Shown here: in pieces, positions 27,050-35,719 of the stretch | Position numbering within the stretch: position 1 is the first letter of the stretch | Layout: each line of letters opens with the position of its first letter | From: CAVPHV01 sp963704825 | Lineage (GTDB): Bacteria > Actinomycetota > Acidimicrobiia > Spongiisociales > UBA5794 | NCBI GenBank assembly: GCA_963704825.1 | Contig: CAVPHV010000005.1 | Coordinates: forward strand, 124,001-188,000 | DNA: 64,000 nucleotides | Direction: 5' to 3' | Position numbers and translations under genes: made by a program | Notes under the pieces: generated by a model | Seen by the model: only the letters and a program-made list of their open reading frames with translations | Databases searched by the model: none | What the model was told of the DNA's origin: nothing

Positions 27050-28264
27050 TCAGGTGGCGTCCACGCCGATGCGGAGGCCGGATTCGGGGTCGAAGAAGTG
27101 GAACTTGGCGGTATCGACCACCAGGTCCAACGACTCGCCATAGGTCACCTGGACATCGGACGACACCCGCGACGAGAACTTCGTCGTGTCACCCAACGAC
27201 TCAGCGCCTGCCCCACTGTCGGCCAGCAACTCCTCGATATCGGGCGTGACCACCGGAGGCGTATGCAACTCATAGTGCACAAACGTCTCCGACCCGAGCA
27301 CCTCAGCAACGTCAACATGAGCGGTCAAAGTCCGGGTCGGATCCGCACCCGATACCGAAGCCGCCTCAAAATCGCCAGGACGAATCCCAACCACGAGCTG
27401 CTTGCCCATGCTGTTCTCCAACCCAGGATGACGATCCAACGCCCGCTGCGCCACCTTCATCCGCAACCCAGCAAACGAAACCCAGACCTCACCATCAACC
27501 GAATCCAACACGCCGTACACCATGTTCATCGCCGGAGACCCAATGAACCCAGCGACGAACAGGTTCTTGGGATCGTTGAACAGCACCGTCGGGGGCGCCA
27601 CCTGCTGCAAATTGTCCGGGCGCTTCGCCGTCACCGGCTTGAGCACCGCAACCCGATGACCCAACGTCATCGCCTCAATCTGATCGTGTGTCACGTACAC
27701 GGTCGTGGTCTTGAGCCGGCTATGCAGCACGCCAAGTTCGGTACGCATCTGCACCCGCAACTTCGCATCCAAGTTCGACAGCGGCTCATCCATCAAGAAC
27801 GCCTTCGGCTCACGCACAATCGCGCGACCCATCGCCACGCGCTGACGCTGACCACCAGAGAGCGCCTTCGGCTTACGCTCCAAGAAATCCCGAATCTCGA
27901 GAATGTCGGCAGCCTCATCCACCCGACGCTTGATCTCGTCCTTGGGCATCTTGCGCAACTTCAACCCAAACGCCATGTTGTCAAACACCGACATGTGGGG
28001 ATACAGGGCATAGTTCTGGAACACCATTGCGATGTCGCGGTCCTTGGGCTGCACATCGTTGACCAACTGGTCACCGATGTACATCGTGCCCTCAGAGATC
28101 TCCTCCAACCCCGCAATCATCCGCAGAATCGTCGACTTCCCACACCCCGACGGACCTACAAGGACAAGGAACTCCCCGTCATTGATCGTCAGATTCACAT
28201 CACCGACGGCACGAGTCCCGTCGGGATAGACCTTTCCCAAACCTTCCATCGTGATTTCAGCCAC
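27050..28264 (-). CDS. Sugar ABC transporter ATP-binding protein (UgpC/MsmK/MalK type), orphan
   Basis: The 404-residue ATPase has Walker A GPSGCGKST (37-45), Q-loop FQNYALYPH, signature LSGGQRQR, Walker B FLMDEPLSNLD and a C-terminal TOBE/OB regulatory domain, the plan of CUT1 carbohydrate importers. No permease or binding protein is nearby, so it may serve several importers, as MsmK does. It starts with GTG after a GGAAGG site. Codon use differs sharply from its neighbours: many codons end in T or G (ttg, ggt, gat, cgt, gtt) where adjacent genes use C, which suggests acquisition from elsewhere. Confidence 0.92.
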   Translation of the reverse strand: MAEITMEGLGKVYPDGTRAVGDVNLTINDGEFLVLVGPSGCGKSTILRMIAGLEEISEGTMYIGDQLVNDVQPKDRDIAMVFQNYALYPHMSVFDNMAFGLKLRKMPKDEIKRRVDEAADILEIRDFLERKPKALSGGQRQRVAMGRAIVREPKAFLMDEPLSNLDAKLRVQMRTELGVLHSRLKTTTVYVTHDQIEAMTLGHRVAVLKPVTAKRPDNLQQVAPPTVLFNDPKNLFVAGFIGSPAMNMVYGVLDSVDGEVWVSFAGLRMKVAQRALDRHPGLENSMGKQLVVGIRPGDFEAASVSGADPTRTLTAHVDVAEVLGSETFVHYELHTPPVVTPDIEELLADSGAGAESLGDTTKFSSRVSSDVQVTYGESLDLVVDTAKFHFFDPESGLRIGVDAT

Positions 28265-28358
28265 GGTGCAACCTTCCTTAGCCGGACCAGCTACGGAATC
28301 GTACCAGGACATGCGGGGGCAAGGCCAGAACAGCCGAAGCCGAAGCTAGGGTGGGCGC

Positions 28359-29069
28359 ATGCAGGATTCCAACGTCGCCGTGATCACGGGTGGCACCGGT
28401 GCCCTGGGCCGCGCCATCGTCCCTCTGCTCATCCGGCGCGGCTTCCGGATTGCCACCACGTACCTGATACCCGAAGAGGCGAGAGTCTTCGAAGACGAGT
28501 TCGAGGTCGATGATGAACGGCTCATGCTGCGCCGCGTCGACTGCACCGACCCGAGGGCCGTCAGTGCTTTCATGCAGGAAACCACCGAGGCATTCGGGCC
28601 TATCAACGTGCTCTGCTCGCTGGTTGGAGGCTGGGCCGGAGGCCGCTACGTCGAGGAAACCGATGACGTCCGCTTCGACCGGATGATCGACCTCAACCTG
28701 AGGGCCACGTTCTACACCGTCCGGGCGGCCATCCCCCACATGCGAGACGTCGACTGGGGCCGCGTCATCGTGGTTTCGAGCCGCACCGCACTCGACCCGC
28801 CTGCCGGCCAGGGTGCCTTCAACATCGCCAAGGCCGGCGTGTTGGCACTCGCCAAGACGGTCGCCGTCGAACTCGACGACACGCACGTGACCTGCAACGC
28901 CCTGCTGCCTTCGGTCATCGACACCGAGGCAACCCGCGCCGCCCTCCCCTATGCGGACTACGTGCGGTGGCCAAAGCCCCATGACATCGCGCAGGTCATC
29001 GACTTCCTGGCGTCGCCGAACTCCGAGGTCATCAACGGAGCCGGGATCCCGGTGTACGGGCAGAGCTAG
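28359..29069 (+). CDS. Short-chain dehydrogenase/reductase with Phe in place of the catalytic Tyr
   Basis: The 236-residue Rossmann protein has the SDR cofactor motif TGGTGALG (10-17), NLR (113-115) and a Ser in VVSSRT (140/141). The active-site YxxxK is F154-N-I-A-K158, so the proton-donating Tyr is missing. The rest of the fold looks intact. It may have lost oxidoreductase activity or use another chemistry. ATG is 6 nt after TAGGGT (28347-28352). Confidence 0.85.
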   Translation: MQDSNVAVITGGTGALGRAIVPLLIRRGFRIATTYLIPEEARVFEDEFEVDDERLMLRRVDCTDPRAVSAFMQETTEAFGPINVLCSLVGGWAGGRYVEETDDVRFDRMIDLNLRATFYTVRAAIPHMRDVDWGRVIVVSSRTALDPPAGQGAFNIAKAGVLALAKTVAVELDDTHVTCNALLPSVIDTEATRAALPYADYVRWPKPHDIAQVIDFLASPNSEVINGAGIPVYGQS

Positions 29070-29118
29070 TCCGGGGACGTGAGACAGAGGGCCGGGCTTA
29101 CGGGCGCAGAGGAGTGAG

Positions 29119-30840
29119 ATGGATCGCATTGCGAAAGTCATCGTCGAGCACTCGAAGCGCATCCTGGCGGTCACCGGAGTCGTCACGTTCATCGCTCTAC
29201 TGATGCTCTTCCGGATGGACTTCAACGCGGATGTTGCCTCATTCGTGCTCGAGGGCAATGAGACCGGCCGGGAATTGGTCGACCTCCAGGAGAAGTACAC
29301 AACGGCCGACCCGATCAACGTGGTGGTTTCGCTTCCGGAAGGTGACAGCTTCCTCACCCCGGATGGCCTGGCCAGGTTGGCGCAGATTCGGGACGACCTG
29401 GTCGCTATCGAGGGGGTGGAACAGGTTGCCTCGCTGGTCCCCGAGGTGAATCCACTGACGGGTGAGCCAGTCACCAGCCAACAACTGACCGCGTTGCCCG
29501 CGGCCGCCGTTGCAACGCTGATCGGGCAGAACCCGGCCGCCGACCTCTTCGTCAGCGAAAACGGACGCCATGCCCTGATCATGGTCGTACCCGGAGAGGA
29601 CTCGCTCGACGTGGCGCAGAGGGTTTCGGCCTACCAATCACCAGCCGGCGTCGAGATCGTCCTCTCCGGCAACCCCGTCGTGTTTGCCGAGGTGCTCGAC
29701 ATCCTGTCGTTCTTCCTGCTGATCATCCCCCCGATCGTGATGATCCTGCTGATTGGCACCTTTTACGCCACGATCGGCGACCTGCGGCTTTCGGTGCTGG
29801 CGATCATCCCGGCTGCCCTCGGCTCGATCTGGACATTCGGCCTCATCTTCGGGCTCGGACGTCAAGTCGACATCGTGACCGTCATCGTCCCGATCTTCGT
29901 GATCGTGATGGGTTCGGCGGATGGACTGCACTTCGTGACCCACTTCCAGGAGGAAGCGGCCTTGAAGGCCAACCCGACCGACCGGGTTGCCTCGGCTCTG
30001 CGCCAGGTTGGCGTTCCGATGATCCTCACCACGATCTCGACGGCGGCGGGATTCTTTTCGTTGCTCGTCACCGACGTCCAGCCGATCCGACAACTCGGCA
30101 CGTTCGTCGCCATCGGCATCGTCTTTGCCGGCATCATCTCGTTCTTCTCTCTCCCGGCGCTGGTTTCGCGGCTCACCGTCTCGTCGAGCCACCACACGGC
30201 CCTGATCGGACCGCGGGTCACCGCCGGCTTGAAGCGGTTGGTCAAGACCACAACGCCGGCCATCGTTCTCACCGGCGCCATCGTGGTGTTTGCTCTCATT
30301 GGGATCCCGAGACTCGCGGTCGACTCCGACCAGCTCTTCTTCTTCAAGGACGACCACCCGATTCGCGAGGCCTTCGAGACAGACCGAGGTGCTGTTCGGC
30401 GGCGCCACTCCACTGGCCGGCGAGTTCGTCTACGACCCCATCTCCGGACCCGAGCAACTCGCCGCGATCCAGGCGTTGTCGCGCGAAATGGAGGAGCTCC
30501 CCGGCGTGCGCAGGGTCTTCTCCGCCGCCGATCTCGCCGGATCGCTGCCCCCCGAACAGCTCGCCGCCGTCCTCGACGGCGAGGGCGACCTACCGCTCGG
30601 CACCCTGGTCACCAGCGACGGGATGCGCTTCATGCTGTTGCCATCCAGCTTCTCGACGGACGACCTCCAGGGGTGGAAGAGCTTCGCCGCCGAAACTCCC
30701 GAGATCGTGGTCCTCACCGGGATGCCGATCGTGTGGGACGAAATCGCCCGTCTGGTGCTGCGCGCCCAGGTCAGCTCCATCATCGTTGCCTTCCTGCTCG
30801 TCGCCGTCATGCTGGCGATCAGCTACCGCAGGCTACGTGA
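29119..30840 (+). CDS. RND/MMPL-superfamily transporter, 5' part of a frameshifted gene
   Basis: The frame gives an RND-type membrane protein. It has one N-terminal helix, an extracytoplasmic loop, then a helix cluster (about 195-350) with MGSADGLHFVTHF, which resembles the hydrophobe/MMPL subfamily. Coding sense ends near base 30382; the next 150 codons are low-complexity Arg-rich out-of-frame sequence to a stop at 30840. The natural continuation lies one base forward. Skipping one base near 30382 joins the halves as one protein of about 714 residues. It is either a sequencing error, a disrupted gene or, less likely, programmed frameshifting. Confidence 0.8.
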   Translation: MDRIAKVIVEHSKRILAVTGVVTFIALLMLFRMDFNADVASFVLEGNETGRELVDLQEKYTTADPINVVVSLPEGDSFLTPDGLARLAQIRDDLVAIEGVEQVASLVPEVNPLTGEPVTSQQLTALPAAAVATLIGQNPAADLFVSENGRHALIMVVPGEDSLDVAQRVSAYQSPAGVEIVLSGNPVVFAEVLDILSFFLLIIPPIVMILLIGTFYATIGDLRLSVLAIIPAALGSIWTFGLIFGLGRQVDIVTVIVPIFVIVMGSADGLHFVTHFQEEAALKANPTDRVASALRQVGVPMILTTISTAAGFFSLLVTDVQPIRQLGTFVAIGIVFAGIISFFSLPALVSRLTVSSSHHTALIGPRVTAGLKRLVKTTTPAIVLTGAIVVFALIGIPRLAVDSDQLFFFKDDHPIREAFETDRGAVRRRHSTGRRVRLRPHLRTRATRRDPGVVARNGGAPRRAQGLLRRRSRRIAAPRTARRRPRRRGRPTARHPGHQRRDALHAVAIQLLDGRPPGVEELRRRNSRDRGPHRDADRVGRNRPSGAARPGQLHHRCLPARRRHAGDQLPQAT

Positions 30841-31264
30841 GACCCTCGTCGCCCTGGTGCCGATCGTCCTGACCGTGGCGACGCTGCTGGCCTTCATCGC
30901 GCTGTCGGGGATACAGCTCAATCTGCTGACGGCGATCGTCTCGAGCATCGTGATTGGAGTTGGCATCGACTACTCGATCCACTTTGTCGCAGCGATCACT
31001 TATGCCCAGCCGAAGGGTGACGGATACGTCCTGCGTGCCATCGACCGCGCCGGCCGCCCCATCGTGGCGAATGCGCTCGGCATCGCAATTGCGTTGAGCG
31101 CGCTGTGGCTGTCGCCGCTCAAGATCCACGGACAGGTCTCAATGATCATGTGGGTGGCGATGATCACGGCCGCCGCCACCGCACTCATCGTCATCCCTGC
31201 GCTCCTGCCGCGCGCTGGAGTGGCCGACCCTGCCGACGCCGTCGAGCTGGTCGCCTTCGACTGA
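30383..31264 (+). CDS. RND/MMPL-superfamily transporter, 3' part of the frameshifted gene
   Basis: This is the second half of the same transporter in the +1 frame. It begins with TEVLFGGATPLAGEF, which continues the preceding IREAFET directly. It holds the second extracytoplasmic loop and the C-terminal helix bundle, with the GVGIDYSIHF motif that mirrors MGSADGLHF in the first half, as expected from the internal duplication of RND proteins. On its own it could start at an ATG at 30488, but it would lack the first bundle. It is listed from the junction base. Confidence 0.78.
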   Translation, partial: TEVLFGGATPLAGEFVYDPISGPEQLAAIQALSREMEELPGVRRVFSAADLAGSLPPEQLAAVLDGEGDLPLGTLVTSDGMRFMLLPSSFSTDDLQGWKSFAAETPEIVVLTGMPIVWDEIARLVLRAQVSSIIVAFLLVAVMLAISYRRLRETLVALVPIVLTVATLLAFIALSGIQLNLLTAIVSSIVIGVGIDYSIHFVAAITYAQPKGDGYVLRAIDRAGRPIVANALGIAIALSALWLSPLKIHGQVSMIMWVAMITAAATALIVIPALLPRAGVADPADAVELVAFD

Positions 31265-31290
31265 GGCACGAGCAGACTGGGCCGCGTTGG

Positions 31291-32256
31291 TCAGGCGAAG
31301 ATATCGCTGATCTGGGCTTTCTGATCACCGGTGAGTTCCGCCATGACGTCGAGCGCCTTCAGGTTCTCGTGAACCTGCTCGACCCGGCTGGCACCAAGGA
31401 TGACCGTGCTGACGTTCGGATTTGAGGCGGTCCATGCCACTGTGAGTTGGGCAAGCGTGCAACCGATCTCGTCGGCGATGACCTTGAGCCGGCGAACCTT
31501 GGCGTTCTTGTCCGGATCGGTCAGCTGATCCTTGAGCCAGCTGACGTTGGCGGCCCGGCTGCCCTCGGGGACGCCATCGAGGTACTTGCCGGTGAGCAGG
31601 CCGGAGGCGAGCGGGCTCCATGTGGTGAGGCCCAGCCCGATGTCCTCGCAGAGCCGGCGGTATTCGTCCTCGACCTTGGTTCGGTTGAAGAGGTTGTACT
31701 CGGGCTGCTCGACAACGGGCTTGCGAAGGTGATGCTTCTCGGCAATTCCCCAGGCGGCTCGGATCTCGTCGGCGGACCACTCCGAGGTCCCCCAATAGAG
31801 AGCCTTGCCTGAGGCCACGATGTCGGACATCGCCCACACCGTTTCCTCGATCGGAGTGTCGGGATCGGGCCGGTGGCAGTAGATGAGGTCGAGGTGATCG
31901 AGACCGAGCCGATCGAGGGAGCCGTCGATGGCCTCCATCAGGTACTTGCGGTTCAGCGTCCAGTAGGCGTTGACGGCCGAGTCACCGTGGATCCCCCAGA
32001 AGTACTTGGAGGAGACGAGGTATGAGTGGCGCGGCCAGCCGAGCTGGGCGAGCGCCTGACCCATGACGGTCTCCGCCTGACCACCTGCGTAGACCTCGGC
32101 ATTGTCGAAGAAGTTGACCCCGGCTTCGTAGGCCGCCCCCATGCATTCGACGCTTTGTTCGACGGCTTGCTGGCTGCCGAACGTCAGCCATGACCCGTAG
32201 GACAGCACACTGACCTTGAGCCCGGTGCCTCCAAGTCTGCGGTACTGCATTTCCAT
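31291..32256 (-). CDS. Aldo/keto reductase, Kv-beta-like
   Basis: The 321-residue NADPH-dependent TIM-barrel protein has the complete catalytic tetrad Asp51, Tyr56, Lys84 and His128 (FFDNAEVY, VSSKYFW, IYCHRPD). Its sequence is of the voltage-gated potassium channel beta-subunit group of AKRs, which reduce aldehydes and ketones. The substrate is unknown. It is convergent with the RND gene. Confidence 0.9.
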   Translation of the reverse strand: MEMQYRRLGGTGLKVSVLSYGSWLTFGSQQAVEQSVECMGAAYEAGVNFFDNAEVYAGGQAETVMGQALAQLGWPRHSYLVSSKYFWGIHGDSAVNAYWTLNRKYLMEAIDGSLDRLGLDHLDLIYCHRPDPDTPIEETVWAMSDIVASGKALYWGTSEWSADEIRAAWGIAEKHHLRKPVVEQPEYNLFNRTKVEDEYRRLCEDIGLGLTTWSPLASGLLTGKYLDGVPEGSRAANVSWLKDQLTDPDKNAKVRRLKVIADEIGCTLAQLTVAWTASNPNVSTVILGASRVEQVHENLKALDVMAELTGDQKAQISDIFA

Positions 32257-32383
32257 GTCGTGGCCTTTCTGACGGACGGGTCGGTCCGCTCATGTTGGCC
32301 GGGAAGCCGTCCCTACTCAAGATGAGGCCCGTCGGGAGGATCAGAACCGACATGATGGCGCCTCTACCGCTCGATGTTGGTGC

Positions 32384-33520
32384 TTACCTGGCGCTTTCCC
32401 GCAGCTCGACCATCGACGCCGTGAAGGTGTGGACGTGGTTGGCCCGCCCGACGGGGCCGATCTCTCCCGCCGCGAAGATCCCGGCTAGAGCCGGCGGGGC
32501 GACTGCCTCGGCGACGGACCCTGCGTCGTGGTCGGGTACGCCGAAGAACCGCTCCCCCCTTGCGTTGCAGCTGAACAGGAGCATGCCGCCGGGGTCTTCG
32601 ATCCCCTTGGTCAAGCGGCGAAGTTCCTCGTCGGCGGCCGCAGCATCGCGAACCTGGAACTGGACGGTGGTCCCTACCTCGAGCCGATCGCCGACGGTCA
32701 GCGACCCGGTGGCCTCATCAACCGAGGTAACTCCCCTGATCAGGAAGTCACCCGCCCCACGGTCCATTGTGTACTCGTCGGCGGCGACACCGAGCTGCAA
32801 ACCCCGGGTGGCCGCCGCCCGCTCCTCAGCGTCGAGGCCGAATAGCAGGCTGCGGACAAACTCCAGGGCGGAGCGCCCTGCGATCTCGCTCACGGTGGCG
32901 CCGTCACCGGCGGTGATGACGGCGGGCTCCCCGATCGGCCGGCAACCCTGGGAGACGATGGGCCGGAAACCGACCTCGCCACCGAAGGTGACCAGCAGAC
33001 TCCCGTTGCTTCGTGGCGCGCCGCCGATCATCAGCGCCGCTCCCCCAGGACCGCGACCGGTATTGGCGAAGCCTCCGACTACCGGGATCTCCCTTGCGGC
33101 CAGGTCGGCAATGAATCCCACGGTCGGGAAGGTGAAGGGGTCGGCCACCATGACCGCACCGACCACGCCATCGAGCGCCATGACTCCTCCAACGGTGATG
33201 CCCTGCGGGGTGCGCACCGCCTCGACGTGACGCGCCCGGACGTCGGCACCCGGTAGTGACCCCAGCCACACTGCCACGCCGGGACCGTCCTCGACCTCGG
33301 TCCTGTTGCCGATGACCCCCTCCGCCACGGCGCCGACTCCGATCGCGGCGACGCGATCGATCGCATCCGCCAGGTCATCGGCGGCATCGAGATGGTGCGG
33401 GGTGGCGAACACAAAGCCAAGGTCCGGAGCCGTATCAAATAGGACCAGCGCCTCAGCCAACGCGGCGTCGAGCGCAGTGCGGGTTCTGGATTCCGTCGAG
33501 ATCCCCGACGCAAACGTCAT
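32384..33520 (-). CDS. FIST N/C-domain sensory protein
   Basis: The 378-residue protein has a FIST N domain followed by a FIST C domain, with conserved FSCNARGERFFG near the end. FIST domains are predicted small-ligand (amino acid) sensors, usually joined to signalling domains; this one stands alone. The ATG at 33520 is 6 nt from TACGCT (33527-33532) on the minus strand. Upstream codons in the same frame overlap the tRNA promoter region and are not used. Confidence 0.82.
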   Translation of the reverse strand: MTFASGISTESRTRTALDAALAEALVLFDTAPDLGFVFATPHHLDAADDLADAIDRVAAIGVGAVAEGVIGNRTEVEDGPGVAVWLGSLPGADVRARHVEAVRTPQGITVGGVMALDGVVGAVMVADPFTFPTVGFIADLAAREIPVVGGFANTGRGPGGAALMIGGAPRSNGSLLVTFGGEVGFRPIVSQGCRPIGEPAVITAGDGATVSEIAGRSALEFVRSLLFGLDAEERAAATRGLQLGVAADEYTMDRGAGDFLIRGVTSVDEATGSLTVGDRLEVGTTVQFQVRDAAAADEELRRLTKGIEDPGGMLLFSCNARGERFFGVPDHDAGSVAEAVAPPALAGIFAAGEIGPVGRANHVHTFTASMVELRESAR

Positions 33521-33560
33521 CGGAGAAGCGTACGCCACACCGCGGCGAATGCGCCTCGGG

Positions 33561-33589
33561 TTGCCATAGTCCCGGGGGTTTCGTATCCT
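33561..33589 (+). promoter_or_regulatory. Sigma-70-type promoter of the tRNA genes
   Basis: TTGCCA (33561-33566) and TATCCT (33584-33589) are separated by 17 nt, which is ideal for a housekeeping promoter. Transcription would start about 33596, a few bases before tRNA-Gln. Confidence 0.65.
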
Positions 33590-33603
33590 TGCGCACCGCC
33601 CAA

Positions 33604-33675
33604 TCGGGGGTGGTGTAATAGGCAACACGACAGGTTCTGGCCCTGTTATTGGGGGTTCGAGTCCTCCCCCCCGAG
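33604..33675 (+). tRNA. tRNA-Gln, anticodon CTG
   Basis: All four arms fold. The acceptor TCGGGGG pairs with CCCCCGA, leaving discriminator G. The anticodon stem ACAGG/CCTGT carries loop TTCTGGC with anticodon CTG (33637-33639). The T-arm has a GGGGG/CCTCC stem with TTCGAGT. CCA is not encoded. With gltX and gatCAB in the same window, it is probably charged first with Glu and then amidated. Confidence 0.93.
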
Positions 33676-33707
33676 CGGACAACACGATGTCGTGTCTGTT
33701 CAAGCGT

Positions 33708-33780
33708 GGCCCCGTCGTCTAGTGGCCTAGGACGCTGCCCTCTCAAGGCAGTAACGCCAGTTCGAATCTGGTCGGGGCTA
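33708..33780 (+). tRNA. tRNA-Glu, anticodon CTC
   Basis: The acceptor GGCCCCG pairs with CGGGGCT, with one terminal G-T pair and discriminator A. The anticodon stem CTGCC/GGCAG has loop CTCTCAA, anticodon CTC. The T-arm GCCAG/CTGGT has loop TTCGAAT. It follows tRNA-Gln by 32 nt and is probably cotranscribed. The 186 bp after it, up to the radical-SAM gene, show no further gene. Confidence 0.93.
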
Positions 33781-33966
33781 CCACGCCGCTACGTCCCCGC
33801 GACCCATCGCTTTGATTCGCATCGATTCTGGCCCTGATGGGTCCGAGGCGTGGAAGTGATGGCGCACATCGGCCCGGCCGACCAGGGTGTGACCTTTGAT
33901 GAGGTGGCCCGATGAGTTGCCGCCGGACCGCCACCCTCGTGATCGCGACGCGGTAATCTCGCCAAC

Positions 33967-35397
33967 GTGTCCACTCAGCGCGATCTTCCGTGGCCGGCCG
34001 TCTCCGATCCGGAGCCTGGCGGTAACCCGCTCGAGCGCGCCTGGTCCCCCGAGGCGTTCCACGTACTGGCGAAGCCGACCGGGGCGATCTGCAACCTCGG
34101 GTGCTCGTATTGCTTCTTCCTCGACAAGGAGGAGTTGTACCAGGGCAGTCGTTTCCACATGTCGGACGAGGTGCTTGATCGCTACCTCCAGCAGCTGATC
34201 GATGCTCACTCCTCGCCGGTGGTCACCGTTGCCTGGCAGGGGGGCGAACCGACGTTGATGGGCCTCGACTTCTACCGCCGTGCGATCGAGGTGCAGGAGC
34301 GCTACCGCAAGCCCGGAATGACGTTCGAAAACACGATCCAGACCAACGGGACGCTGCTCACCGACGAATGGTGTGAGTTCCTCAAGGAGAACGAGTATCT
34401 CGTCGGCATCAGCATCGACGGTCCGCAACCGCTCCACGACGTCAACCGTGTGAACAAACGTGGCGAAGGAACCTTCGACAAGGTGATGCGCGGCCTGCGC
34501 CTGCTACAGAAGCACGCGGTCGAGTACAACGTGCTCACCACCGTCAATGCGGTGAATGGGGCGTTCCCACTCGAGGTCTATCGCTTCCTTCGTGACGAGG
34601 TCGGCACCGACTGGATGCAGTTCATCCCCGTCGTTGAGCGGGTTGACGAGGATGGGAACCCCGCGTTCTTGAACGGCAGATATGCATCCGACCGGTCGGT
34701 CGGGGCGCAGCAGTATGGGCAGTTTCTCTCTGTGATCTTCGACGAGTGGGTCCGAAATGACGTTGGGAGCGTCTATGTCCAGACGTTTGAGGCGACGCTG
34801 CGCAACTGGATGGGTCTTCCGTCGTCCGGCATGTGCGTCTTCAACGAGACCTGCGGGCTCGGCGTCGCCCTGGAGCACAACGGAGACCTGTACTCCTGCG
34901 ACCACTTCGTCGAACCCGAGTACCTCATCGGGAACGTCGGCGACACGAACATGGGGGACCTCGTCGGTTCGCATCGGCAGCACGACTTCGGCATGGACAA
35001 ACGGGACAGCCTCCCCCAGTACTGCCTCGATTGTGACGTCCGGTTCGCCTGCCACGGGGAGTGCCCCAAGAACCGGTTCATCGACACACCGGACGGCGAA
35101 CCCGGATTGAACTACCTGTGCGCCGGTTTCAAGGACTTCTTCCACCATGTCGACGAGCCGATGAAGGTCATGGTCGACGCGATTCGCGCAGGGCAGAGCG
35201 CCTCGCCGGTAATGCAGTTCATGGCACAACGCGACGCAGCATTTGCGGCCTCCGTCGCCAAGGCCGGGCGTAACAACCCATGCCCCTGCGGGAGCGGCGA
35301 GAAGACCAAGCGGTGCCATGGGGCGCGACACGAAGCGACAGCCGCTGCTCCCGCGATGCCGACGGCACCGGGTGCTCCCCGGCCCAGAGTGCGTTGA
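33967..35397 (+). CDS. Radical-SAM/SPASM protein, anaerobic sulfatase-maturase-like, with C-terminal SEC-C motif
   Basis: The 476-residue protein has the radical-SAM cluster motif CNLGCSYC near residue 42, the anSME-type WQGGEPTLMGL, and two SPASM Cys-rich regions for auxiliary Fe-S clusters (about 290-390). Such enzymes convert Cys or Ser to formylglycine in sulfatases or modify peptides. The last 40 residues add a SEC-C zinc motif, NNPCPCGSGEKTKRCHG, unusual in this family. No sulfatase is nearby. It starts with GTG, 7 nt after TAATCT (33954-33959). Confidence 0.88.
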   Translation: MSTQRDLPWPAVSDPEPGGNPLERAWSPEAFHVLAKPTGAICNLGCSYCFFLDKEELYQGSRFHMSDEVLDRYLQQLIDAHSSPVVTVAWQGGEPTLMGLDFYRRAIEVQERYRKPGMTFENTIQTNGTLLTDEWCEFLKENEYLVGISIDGPQPLHDVNRVNKRGEGTFDKVMRGLRLLQKHAVEYNVLTTVNAVNGAFPLEVYRFLRDEVGTDWMQFIPVVERVDEDGNPAFLNGRYASDRSVGAQQYGQFLSVIFDEWVRNDVGSVYVQTFEATLRNWMGLPSSGMCVFNETCGLGVALEHNGDLYSCDHFVEPEYLIGNVGDTNMGDLVGSHRQHDFGMDKRDSLPQYCLDCDVRFACHGECPKNRFIDTPDGEPGLNYLCAGFKDFFHHVDEPMKVMVDAIRAGQSASPVMQFMAQRDAAFAASVAKAGRNNPCPCGSGEKTKRCHGARHEATAAAPAMPTAPGAPRPRVR

Positions 35398-35439
35398 AAT
35401 ACCGTGTGGTTTCGTGCGGTGACCTCTCGGTGTTGAGCC

Positions 35440-35654
35440 GCAGTGGGTCTGCGACGGGTGGTCCAGGTTGAGAGTGGGATGAGGAGCACGAGGCGTGCGG
35501 GCCAGCTGTCCGCAGGGACCCTGCTGAAGATCGATCCGACGAACACGATCGTCGACGTGACCCAAACCGAGAAGACCTGGTCGAAGAGGACCTCACCGAA
35601 GGCGCCCAGGTTGAGCGCCAGCATGAACGCAACCGCCGCGCGCCCTCGGGTGAC
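35440..35654 (-). pseudogene. Possible remnant of a membrane-protein gene
   Basis: In one minus-strand frame about 70 codons have strongly G/C third positions and encode two hydrophobic stretches (AAVAFMLALNLGAFGEVLF and VWVTSTIVFVGSIF). The frame has no convincing start and runs into antisense of the radical-SAM gene, where coding character is lost. It may be a decayed gene truncated at both ends. The rest of 35398-35719 shows nothing else. Confidence 0.35.
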
Positions 35655-35719
35655 CCATTCTGACTTCGCGCCCTCAGGCGACCGAGTCAACTGACGTCCC
35701 CGCGCCCTCTGCGCCTGCG

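Noticed and set aside
30382..30382. Programmed +1 frameshift in the RND gene
   Set aside because: No slippery sequence, slow stop codon or stimulatory hairpin is evident; error or decay is simpler.
33859..33915. 18-codon frame after tRNA-Glu
   Set aside because: Too short, no ribosome site, no recognisable product.
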